The notes below the pieces were generated by a model. It searched no databases. It was not told where the DNA came from and worked only from the letters and a program-made list of their open reading frames with translations. Made by a program: the position numbers and the translations under genes. From Epulopiscium sp. Nele67-Bin004 (GTDB taxonomy: Bacteria > Bacillota_A > Clostridia > Lachnospirales > Cellulosilyticaceae), in the NCBI GenBank assembly GCA_002007315.1, contig LNZQ01000090.1:1-5390 (forward strand): a stretch of 5,390 nucleotides of DNA, read 5' to 3'. Below are positions 1 through 5,390 of the stretch, piece by piece (the first letter of the stretch is position 1; the number at the start of each line of letters is the position of its first letter).

Positions 1-1797
1 GTTTTTTATTTGCATCACTTTGTCGCCTTTTCTAAATATATTTTGGCGATATTCATGCTCTGGTTTGTTTTTTGCTGGAGGGTTTAATGCTTGTTGCAGC
101 TCTTTATTTAATTCTGCTATACCAAGAGCACCTTTACGCATTGGCGCTAAAACTTGTATATCTCGTATTATGTCAAGCGATTTGTATTTTGGCAACCTCT
201 CTTTAATCAGATGTACAAGCCCTTCTTTTACATCATCTGCATATGGACGCCTTAGAAAAAAGAAATCTGAATCTATTTCGTTTGATATAGGATATTCTCC
301 TTTGTTAATTTTGTGTGCATTTCTAATTATTGCACTTTGGCTTGCTTGCCTAAAAATTTGTGTTAATTTAACAATAGGAATTCGGCCACTAGATATTATA
401 TCTTTTAGTACGTTGCCAGGGCCAACTGATGGCAACTGATCCACATCGCCTATTAATACAATTTTTTGCCCTTCAACTAATGCATTTAATATAGCATTCA
501 TTAAATTAACATCAATCATAGATACCTCGTCTAAGATAAGTATGTCCGTTTCTAAAGGATTATCTTTATCTCTATTAAAGTATTGCCTATTTTGACCTTC
601 GTTAACGAAATTTATTTCTAATAATCTATGGATAGTTTGTGCCAGTTCACCTGTTGTTTCACTCATACGTTTTGCAGCTCGCCCTGTTGGTGCTCCCAGC
701 ATAAATTCAATGCGTTGTTTTTTTAACATGTCAAGCAATGCATTTATAGTTGTTGTTTTTCCTGTTCCTGGACCACCCGTTATTATAGACACCCCATGCT
801 CTAATACACATCTAATAGCCTCTTTTTGCTCGTCTACTAAGTTGATTTTTAAATCTGCCTCTGTTTGTGCTAGTTGCATCTCAAAGTCTTTTTTGATTGG
901 CGATTGCTTTATAGACAACAATTGTATCAATCTATACGCAATATTTTCTTCATACCTATAATAGTTTTTTAAAAATACTGCCACTTGTCCATCATAAGAC
1001 TTTATAGTTATACGTTTTTCTATATTTAAATCTAACAATGCATGCTCGATTAACTCTGGCGGCACTTCTAACAATTTTCTGCACTCTGTAAGTAATGTAT
1101 CTTTTGGACAGTATGTGTGCCCACTTGTCGCAAAGTCATTTAATATATATATTGTCCCCGCCCGTATTCTATTTATATCATTTTTTTCAATGCCTATTTG
1201 TTTTGCTATCTCATCTGCACGTTTGAACCCTATGCCAATTATATCATCAGCAAGTTTGTATGGATTGTTTTTAATTACTTCTACACATTCACTGCCGTAT
1301 CTCTCATAAATTTTTACCGCATAAGTGGTTGTTATTCCAAACTCTTGCAACGCAAGCATCGCTGCTCTTAGTTCATACTGGTCATGAAATTGCTGACCGA
1401 TGCTTATCGCTTTATTTTTGCTTATGCCTGTAACTTGTGCAAGTCTAATAGGCTCAGTTTCTATAATTTTGAGAGTATCAAGTCCAAACTGCTTTACTAT
1501 TCTATTCGCCAGTTTTTCTCCTATACCTTTTATAGAGCCTGAGCCTAAATATTTTTCTATTCCTTGTACAGTTTTTGGCAAACTTTTTGAATAGCTGTTA
1601 ACTTTTATTTGTTTGCCATACAAATTGTGCGTCGTCCATATACCAACAATTTCCACTTCTTCACCTGGCTGTATCCCTGGCATAACACCCACACATGAGA
1701 TAGTTTCTTTCTCATGTGTGATCGTGCATACTGTATAGCCATTTTCTTCATTTTGAAATACTACATTTTCAATAATACCATTTATTTCTACTTCCAT
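1..1797 (-). CDS. recD2: RecD2 (YrrC-type) SF1B DNA helicase, C-terminus cut off by the window edge
   Basis: ATP-dependent 5'-3' DNA helicase of the RecD2 family, found in bacteria without RecBCD-type partners and linked to DNA repair and replication-fork maintenance in the cytoplasm. The 599 codons present are open without interruption. Residues 1-65 resemble the OB-like N-terminal domain. Helix-hairpin-helix loops follow at KGIG (90-93) and GIGF (188-191). The helicase core shows Walker A GGPGTGKTT (341-349), APTGRAAKR (369-377), TIHRLL (388-393), Walker B DEVSMID (from D423), GDVDQLP (450-456), FRQ (482-484) and APMRKG (551-556). Known family members are about 720-800 residues, so the SH3-like insert and the last helicase motifs lie beyond position 1. 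The start at 1797 gives the complete N-terminal domain; the next in-frame ATG is about 36 codons inside it. It is the last visible gene of the operon, 18 bases after the 115-residue gene. The family assignment is very secure; the exact cellular role is inferred from relatives. Confidence 0.96.
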   Translation of the reverse strand, partial: MEVEINGIIENVVFQNEENGYTVCTITHEKETISCVGVMPGIQPGEEVEIVGIWTTHNLYGKQIKVNSYSKSLPKTVQGIEKYLGSGSIKGIGEKLANRIVKQFGLDTLKIIETEPIRLAQVTGISKNKAISIGQQFHDQYELRAAMLALQEFGITTTYAVKIYERYGSECVEVIKNNPYKLADDIIGIGFKRADEIAKQIGIEKNDINRIRAGTIYILNDFATSGHTYCPKDTLLTECRKLLEVPPELIEHALLDLNIEKRITIKSYDGQVAVFLKNYYRYEENIAYRLIQLLSIKQSPIKKDFEMQLAQTEADLKINLVDEQKEAIRCVLEHGVSIITGGPGTGKTTTINALLDMLKKQRIEFMLGAPTGRAAKRMSETTGELAQTIHRLLEINFVNEGQNRQYFNRDKDNPLETDILILDEVSMIDVNLMNAILNALVEGQKIVLIGDVDQLPSVGPGNVLKDIISSGRIPIVKLTQIFRQASQSAIIRNAHKINKGEYPISNEIDSDFFFLRRPYADDVKEGLVHLIKERLPKYKSLDIIRDIQVLAPMRKGALGIAELNKELQQALNPPAKNKPEHEYRQNIFRKGDKVMQIKN

Positions 1798-1800
1798 TTT

Positions 1801-1813
1801 TCCTATTTACCTC
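1801..1813 (-). promoter_or_regulatory. Ribosome binding region of recD2
   Basis: On the minus strand two purine-rich elements precede the recD2 start: GAGGT (1813-1809), 11 bases from the ATG, and AGGA (1804-1801), only 3 bases from it. Neither spacing is ideal, so initiation may be modest or helped by translational coupling from the preceding gene, which stops 18 bases upstream. Confidence 0.5.
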
Positions 1814-1815
1814 GC

Positions 1816-2163
1816 TCATTTTTTTATCAATCGAGTAAGTTGTACATATAGTTGAGTTTCATCATAATCAATAGTAGCCTCGTCAACCATACTCCCCACT
1901 ATAGCTAACCCAGACTCTGTTTCCGATTCTCCCGTTAATTCCCAACAATATTCTTCAATTTCACGTGTTCTTGGATAACTTAAAGATTTCTTTAAATTTG
2001 TGACTGCTATGTCCATTTTTTCAACATCTTCAGCAACTGCTGTAATAACAACTTTGTCATCAAAATTTCGTACGCCTACTTTAATATTTGTCGATTGGTG
2101 TTCAAGCAAAAACATAGTTAACTCATTCACGATCTTTGAAACTTTTTTGATATTTCGTTTCAT
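1816..2163 (-). CDS. Conserved 115-residue protein encoded between DUF1576 and RecD2
   Basis: I do not recognise a named family with certainty. The protein is small, soluble-looking and acidic in its second half, with no signal peptide or membrane segment. Residues 1-23 would form a helix. Residues 27-44 alternate like two beta strands around a charged turn (NFDDK), and 45-62 look helical again. The stretch PRTREIEEYCWELTGE (64-79) followed by GLAIVGSMVDEA (85-96) looks like a conserved core, and similar short proteins are, from memory, common next to DUF1576 genes in Clostridia. The start codon directly follows the stop of the DUF1576 gene, and a strong Shine-Dalgarno site lies inside that gene's 3' end, so the two are probably translationally coupled. 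This suggests the product acts with, or regulates, the membrane protein. That role is inference; no catalytic motif is visible. Confidence 0.85.
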   Translation of the reverse strand: MKRNIKKVSKIVNELTMFLLEHQSTNIKVGVRNFDDKVVITAVAEDVEKMDIAVTNLKKSLSYPRTREIEEYCWELTGESETESGLAIVGSMVDEATIDYDETQLYVQLTRLIKK

Positions 2164-3456
2164 TTATTCTTCCCCTTTTCTAAATGCGTCTAACAAAGGT
2201 CTAAAAACCATAGCTATAAGACCAACAGAAAATCCATTGTTATATAACATAAAGCCTCCATGTAATGCACCTGTGTTTAGCACTAAAAATAAATGCAATA
2301 TTCCTACTATTATCCCTATTATTGGACCAAATTCTCCTGCCATCGGTGCAAGTCCTGTGCTAAACAATCCAGCCATAACAACTAATGATGGATTTATACT
2401 TCTATTTATTAATAGTGACGCAATACTTACTCCTAGCATAATAGGAATCCCGTTTTTTGGGTGTTTACCAAACGCCGAAAACCCTATAACAGTTAAAAGT
2501 GCTGTAACGGTTGGTCCATCAAAACTACCGCCCATAACTATTACATATACAACACCTATTATTCCCATTATTCCCATATTTACCATTGTTAAACCAAACC
2601 CTATATGTTGAATAAAATCTGTCACTACTCTTCCCGTATGTGAAAAAATTTCTTTGTATCCATCAAAAGTTTTACCATTCAATATATATCCAATTACTAT
2701 AAGTATTATGCAAAAAGAGATGATTATAATCATTGGTAATGTTGTGTCGCCTGTATACCACCTACTAACAACGGCGGTGTCATATCCAATTCCCTCTAAT
2801 ATTGGATATATAATCGCACTAATCAAACCACAAGTTAACCCCATATTATATAAGCTATATCCAGAATGTGCCGCCATAATATGTGCTGAAATAGGTGGAA
2901 TGATAAACCCTAAAAACATTCCAAGTAACGCCATCAACACTAACCCTACAACGGGTTCATACATTTCTTGATTTACCATTAAGTTACACAATGGACTTAG
3001 TGATGTTGATAACATATTGATAAGAACTACATTTTTGTAATTTATATTGTGATATCTACAATATATTAATCCTCCGACGTAAAAAGGCCACACATTAAAA
3101 AAGTTTTTCCCCATTAGACCAAATCCCGACACCATAAATAGTGCACCTATTATGATACCGTTAGGTCTTAAATCTAGCTTATACAAAATGAACATATTTA
3201 GATACCAAATTAAAGCTGCATTTATTAGTGCATTGCCTATTCCAGCCACCTCAAAATAATCTGTAACTAATGCAACGTCTGAAAAGACCATTGCTTGCAT
3301 TCCAATAACAAAATCCTCAGGGGTAGTACACAAAATCCCTATAATCAAAAATATAGTTGGAAATATTGCTAATATCCTATATTTCAATAAAGTTCTAATT
3401 TTCGGCACTTGTTTATCATTCGGTATTCTAAAATCCGACTTTTTTATCGTTTCCAT
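2164..3456 (-). CDS. DUF1576-type polytopic membrane protein with two homologous halves
   Basis: A 430-residue integral membrane protein matching, by recognition, the DUF1576 family of Firmicutes; its substrate or function is not established. A short charged N-terminus (1-27) is followed by about ten to twelve hydrophobic segments, including 28-43, 76-93, 99-116, 121-133, 168-186, 205-220, 240-259, 291-308, 318-330, 357-372, 377-393 and 404-418. The sequence repeats itself: residues 65-117 align without gaps to 279-331 (both begin TD and end GF..-GK), and HSGYSLYNMGLTCGLI (197-212) matches HGGFMLYNNGFSVGLI (399-414). Such pseudo-twofold architecture is typical of transporters and channels, so a transport role is a reasonable inference. 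It is the first gene of the visible operon. The ATG at 3456 is the farthest upstream start: an in-frame TGA follows five codons above it. No well-spaced ribosome binding site precedes it, probably because the bacterial sequence ends there. Confidence 0.9.
   Translation of the reverse strand: METIKKSDFRIPNDKQVPKIRTLLKYRILAIFPTIFLIIGILCTTPEDFVIGMQAMVFSDVALVTDYFEVAGIGNALINAALIWYLNMFILYKLDLRPNGIIIGALFMVSGFGLMGKNFFNVWPFYVGGLIYCRYHNINYKNVVLINMLSTSLSPLCNLMVNQEMYEPVVGLVLMALLGMFLGFIIPPISAHIMAAHSGYSLYNMGLTCGLISAIIYPILEGIGYDTAVVSRWYTGDTTLPMIIIISFCIILIVIGYILNGKTFDGYKEIFSHTGRVVTDFIQHIGFGLTMVNMGIMGIIGVVYVIVMGGSFDGPTVTALLTVIGFSAFGKHPKNGIPIMLGVSIASLLINRSINPSLVVMAGLFSTGLAPMAGEFGPIIGIIVGILHLFLVLNTGALHGGFMLYNNGFSVGLIAMVFRPLLDAFRKGEE
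2171..2177 (-). promoter_or_regulatory. Strong Shine-Dalgarno site of the 115-residue gene
   Basis: The minus strand reads AAGGGGA, 7 bases before the ATG at 2163. It overlaps the last codons of the DUF1576 gene. It supports the chosen start and shows bacterial translation signals, in contrast to the first gene, which lacks one. Confidence 0.75.
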
Positions 3457-3482
3457 TTGTTCTCTGAATCACGCTCCTTCAG
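3457..3482. other. Boundary between bacterial and animal-like sequence
   Basis: Left of this interval every base is accounted for by a tight bacterial operon. Right of it the sequence becomes CpG-poor and lacks bacterial genes, and it later contains LINE pieces. The first operon gene has no Shine-Dalgarno site at normal distance: the nearest AAGGAG on the minus strand is 17 bases from the ATG. On the plus strand, ctccttcag at 3474-3482 could serve as an animal 3' splice acceptor. The exact breakpoint cannot be fixed by eye. It could be an assembly chimera, a library ligation artefact or a true integration. Confidence 0.65.
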
Positions 3483-3592
3483 GGATCAGTTCAGAATGCA
3501 AACATGAAAAGCAGCTCATCATGGACGAGCTGAAACCAGAGAATATTTTATGTTTTTGCTGCAAAAAGGCATTAAAACAATTCCTTGAGTAG
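3461..3592 (+). other. Possible 3' end of an animal coding exon
   Basis: One plus-strand frame is open up to the TAG at 3590-3592. It has a coding-like composition rich in Lys, Glu and Cys: ECKHEKQLIMDEL is followed by ENILCFCCKKAL and ends KQFLE. It would be the C-terminal exon of an animal protein, starting either at the junction or at a possible acceptor AG at 3481-3482. The Cys/His spacing hints at a metal site, but I do not recognise the protein. About 290 bases downstream an ATTAAA (3879-3884) followed by GT-rich sequence (3939-3963) could be a variant polyadenylation signal. A chance open frame of this length is quite possible. Confidence 0.3.
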
Positions 3593-3887
3593 CTTAACAG
3601 TTAACAATTATTATGCTGATTGTTTTAGCTGGATATGATATTCTGTTTATTACATTTGGGGGAACTGTAGGATTGACAAGACTCTTTCATTTATGCTCAC
3701 AAGCGACCGGCCAGACATGGCAGATACAAGTTTTTACAAATTTGCTGCATAAAGCAAGAAGGCTTCTGGCAACCGCCCCTCTGGGGTCATGCTGGTGCTC
3801 GTTTTTGTTTTGATTCATTTCGATTGAGCTGAAATGCCTTTTTCCAGAGCATCAACTGCCATGTTGTTGCTCTAAACAATTAAACAA
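3593..3887. other. No identifiable gene; possible 3' untranslated sequence
   Basis: No protein match, RNA gene or repeat family is recognisable here. A 66-codon open frame at 3613-3813 has no recognisable domain and no translation signals. If the preceding open frame is a real terminal exon, this would be its 3' untranslated region. Confidence 0.35.
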
Positions 3888-3965
3888 CCAATGAACGGGC
3901 TGTAGGGGTGGGACATAAGTTGGAGGAATCTGATTGGAGTGTTGTTGGCAAGTGTTGTTGTTACT

Positions 3966-3986
3966 CCTTGGCAACCGTTGCTAGGG
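3966..3986. repeat. Imperfect inverted repeat with RFX-like half sites
   Basis: CCTTGGCAAC (3966-3975) and GTTGCTAGGG (3977-3986) are inverted copies matching at 8 of 10 positions, separated by one base. TTGGCAA also occurs at 3945-3951, and GTGTTGTTG is repeated directly at 3939-3947 and 3952-3960. The arms resemble RFX X-box or NF-I half sites. The arrangement is directly visible; the binding is inference. Confidence 0.5.
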
Positions 3987-4069
3987 CTTTGCTAAATTTT
4001 AACACCAAGCTAGCTTTAGTTTATTTAATATTTACAGGTTTATATTGACAGGTGGATTGGCATGATATA

Positions 4070-4101
4070 ATTGGTTGAATTCAAAAAATGATTCAACCAA
4101 T
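4070..4101. repeat. 11-base perfect inverted repeat made of two CCAAT boxes
   Basis: ATTGGTTGAAT (4070-4080) and ATTCAACCAAT (4091-4101) are perfect inverted copies around a 10-base spacer. The outer ends of the arms are an ATTGG and a CCAAT box. It may be a paired NF-Y site, a DNA hairpin, or the end of a decayed transposon; no target-site duplication is apparent. Confidence 0.7.
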
Positions 4102-4160
4102 AACGGCCCGAGTCAACGATGACATCAGGGAGATTTTGTTTTAAATGAAAGACGGAAGTG

Positions 4161-4678
4161 GCAGACTTTAATTTAAAAATACAAAATAATTCATTTTTTG
4201 TAATTTTTTTGTGATACATTTTTAAATTTGACTACAATAAGAGCAGGGAAATGGTCCAAAAGGGTTGAAAATGCATTTTTGACTTCAGCTTGACTTTAAG
4301 TAGATCATGCACTAAACACTGAGCTTGTCTTTTTGCTTTTAGCTGTCTTCCTTGTGATATGCACATGCACTTTGTTTAATCTTCTAACATTAGCTGTCTT
4401 ATCTTGTCTTATTATCACCTATTCGCAATGACTGATGGACATATCCATGTGTGGCATATGTTGCATCTACTATCTTGTTCCTGTTTTGTGTACTTTCATT
4501 CTATCATTGTTATGTTGTTTTTTATGTATTTCTGAGCTCTGGCACCCCTTTTCCAATGCAGTCCTGGCTGCAAATGACAGATAAACTCACTGACTCATGA
4601 CTCTTGAAACCAAAGCACTTGTGGCTGTACAGGGGTTATTTCTTGGCTGAACTCTCTGCTAGTTCCTCTGCAAATTCA
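4161..4678. other. AT-rich non-coding stretch, nothing identifiable
   Basis: No open frame with a recognisable protein, no RNA gene and no known repeat family is seen. Small items are a 12-base palindrome AAAATGCATTTT (4268-4279), an 11-base direct repeat TTAGCTGTCTT at 4339-4349 and 4390-4400, and pyrimidine-rich runs ending in TTTTAG (to 4342) and AATGCAG (to 4561) that resemble splice acceptors. It looks like ordinary intron or intergenic animal DNA. Confidence 0.5.
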
Positions 4679-4807
4679 TTATGACTTATAGAAAAGTTCC
4701 AAATGCTCATTAAGATTAACATTCTCCGCCACAAAATAATCATCTTCAAGCACAATGATAAACTCCTTACCAGACCATCTACTGCTGTTAAGAATGCAAA
4801 TGAAAGC
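4679..4807 (-). mobile_element. Probable remnant of a LINE endonuclease domain, minus strand
   Basis: The minus strand has a 42-codon open frame, between a TGA at 4810-4808 and a TAA at 4681-4679, beginning AFICILNSSRWSGKEFIIVL and ending LELFYKS. It resembles the segment of apurinic-type endonucleases in CR1/L2-like LINEs that reads roughly FICGDFNSR-G-x-x-DFI followed by an acidic DDxF stretch. Here the catalytic GDFN has decayed to ILNS, while the EDDYFVAEN part reads through. The orientation is opposite to the LINE piece at the right edge, so it would be a separate or inverted copy. The identification is from memory of family consensus sequences and is tentative. Confidence 0.35.
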
Positions 4808-4830
4808 TCATTTTATAACTGAAGACTCGC

Positions 4831-4983
4831 ATGTATCATATAGATCCACTGAGACAGTCTGAGCTACATTACAAAGGCCCCGACGCGTTTTTCTCCTCCA
4901 GTCAATGTGACAACATCCGGTGGGACCTCACTGAGCTGATGGTCTGTGTGGTAGTCTGTAAACTGGATTCAGTAAATGTGTGA
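4831..4983 (+). other. Unidentified 50-codon open frame
   Basis: An ATG at 4831 opens a frame to the TGA at 4981-4983 with a coding-like start (MYHIDPLRQSELHYKGPDAF) and the later stretch CDNIRWDLTELM. It overlaps the beginning of the open LINE frame in another phase and may belong to an older part of the same element or to unrelated sequence. I do not recognise it, and chance is a real possibility. Confidence 0.15.
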
Positions 4984-5087
4984 AGAGGAAACCTGACGGT
5001 CACAGAGGATCTGGAAGGTCCCCAGAACCACACTGGAATCCAGAATTACAGCCATTGTGGAATATTCTGAGGACAACAGGGAAAAAA

Positions 5088-5390
5088 ATGCAAAGCCATA
5101 ATTCCCAGCAGTTCTGGAATGGAATAAATAAATTAGGCCCTAGAAAGTTCAGGGGAATTCCTGTGGAAATAATACTCGAAAGTGGGGAATGCAGTTCGGT
5201 CGTAGAGACTGTGTTCGATAACAGGGAGAAAGACTTTGCAAATGTGTTTTCTGTGTGCAGCGGTTCTTTTGATGATGCCTTCTTGAAGGAAATGATTGGA
5301 CTGAAAGAGATTATGGAATCTGATAGCTGATTGTGACAGTGCTAATATGTTTTCAAATGCAGATTTTTCCTGTGAAGAGGTAGAAAATAA
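5088..5390 (+). mobile_element. CR1/L2-like non-LTR retrotransposon fragment: linker before the reverse transcriptase, frameshifted
   Basis: The frame ending at the TGA 5328-5330 contains QQFWNGINKLGPRK, then IPVEIILESGE and a DFANVF stretch. This follows the pattern FW..I.KLGP..-.IPMEV..E.G...-..V...W..DF.NLYN seen in the linker between endonuclease and reverse transcriptase of CR1/L2-like LINEs from aquatic animals. After a frame shift the reading continues as DSANMFSNADFSCEEVEN (5335-5388), matching the N..IS..EV conserved just before the reverse transcriptase domain, which would lie past the right edge. The tryptophan usual in the W..DF position is replaced. Two direct copies of CTGAT (5320-5324, 5327-5331) suggest that a 7-base duplication caused the shift. 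The copy is therefore dead. The frame upstream (4962-5087) is open but not recognisable. The family level is an inference from memory. Confidence 0.65.

Larger units (their letters stand above)
3888..4160. promoter_or_regulatory. CCAAT-rich stretch resembling a vertebrate promoter or enhancer
   Basis: Five CCAAT pentamers on the two strands lie at 3888-3892 (+), 3933-3937 (-), 4056-4060 (-), 4070-4074 (-) and 4097-4101 (+), where less than one is expected by chance in about 215 bases. The second sits in CTGATTGG, the classical NF-Y/Y-box form. Other candidate sites are a GGGGTGGG box near 3905, CCTAGCAAC on the minus strand (3985-3977; RFX X-box-like), TGACATCA near 4120 (CRE-like) and ACGGAAGTG (4152-4160; ETS-like). 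Together they resemble a housekeeping or X/Y-box promoter. Each site alone is weak, no transcription start or first exon is recognised, and the orientation is unclear. Confidence 0.3.

Noticed and set aside
20..1594. Four plus-strand open frames opposite recD2 (20-439, 710-961, 1115-1309, 1400-1594)
   Set aside because: They lie antisense to a strong helicase gene with all its motifs, have no ribosome binding sites or recognisable domains, and are rich in Ser, Phe and Ile as expected of antisense shadows.
2000..2971. Two plus-strand open frames opposite the DUF1576 region (2000-2611, 2654-2971)
   Set aside because: They are low-complexity Ile/Pro/Thr translations of the opposite strand of hydrophobic coding sequence, and the minus-strand genes fully explain the interval.
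1..3456. Ancient horizontal transfer of bacterial genes into an animal genome
   Set aside because: All three frames are intact, intron-free, tightly packed and have bacterial ribosome binding sites, with no sign of decay or animal adaptation. A chimera or contamination explains this better.
3471..3480. AAGGAG on the minus strand as ribosome binding site of the DUF1576 gene
   Set aside because: It lies 17 bases from the ATG, too far for efficient initiation, and an in-frame stop between them excludes an upstream start. It probably belongs to the non-bacterial side.
3613..3813. 66-residue open frame
   Set aside because: It has no recognisable motif and no bacterial translation signal, lies in CpG-poor animal-like sequence, and is of a length expected by chance.
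3816..3836. CATTTC/GAAATG inverted repeat as a terminator
   Set aside because: The stem is only 6 bases with low GC, no T-run follows it, and no bacterial gene ends here.
3457..5390. CRISPR array, tRNA, rRNA or bacterial mobile element
   Set aside because: There are no regularly spaced repeats, no cloverleaf or rRNA-like segment and no transposase or integrase frame; only short isolated repeats are present.

Overview
The window is a hybrid of two unlike kinds of DNA that meet at about position 3457-3482. The left part (1-3456) is compact, AT-rich bacterial sequence read entirely on the minus strand. Three genes run head to tail: a polytopic membrane protein of the DUF1576 type (3456 to 2164), a 115-residue conserved protein (2163 to 1816), and the SF1B DNA helicase RecD2 (1797 to beyond the left edge). 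The first two genes abut and the next gap is 18 bases, so they look like one operon. Low GC, frequent ATA and AGA codons, TGA used as a stop, Shine-Dalgarno sites and the DUF1576/RecD2 content point to a Firmicute, most likely a Clostridia-class anaerobe. The species cannot be named from this sequence.

The right part (about 3483-5390) does not look bacterial. It has no gene-dense layout and is CpG-poor: about 26 CpG in some 1,930 bases by hand count, against roughly 75 expected for its composition. The first 600 bases of the bacterial part show little such depletion. The right part holds a short coding-like tail that may be a terminal exon (to 3592), a stretch with five CCAAT/ATTGG pentamers and two inverted repeats (3888-4101), about 500 bases with nothing identifiable, a probable minus-strand remnant of a LINE endonuclease (4679-4807), and a plus-strand piece of a CR1/L2-like LINE from the linker just before the reverse transcriptase (about 5088-5390). 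That linker carries a frameshift that looks like a 7-base tandem duplication. These traits fit animal nuclear DNA, probably an aquatic vertebrate such as a fish.

The simplest reading is a chimeric contig, or animal DNA assembled onto a gut or tissue bacterium. The bacterial genes are intact, intron-free and carry bacterial ribosome binding sites, which argues against an old horizontal transfer into an animal. A very recent insertion cannot be excluded from sequence alone. The operon promoter is not visible because the sequence changes origin within a few bases of the first start codon. I see no convincing new defence or mobile system. The most interesting protein-level observation is that the DUF1576 protein appears to be built from two homologous halves.
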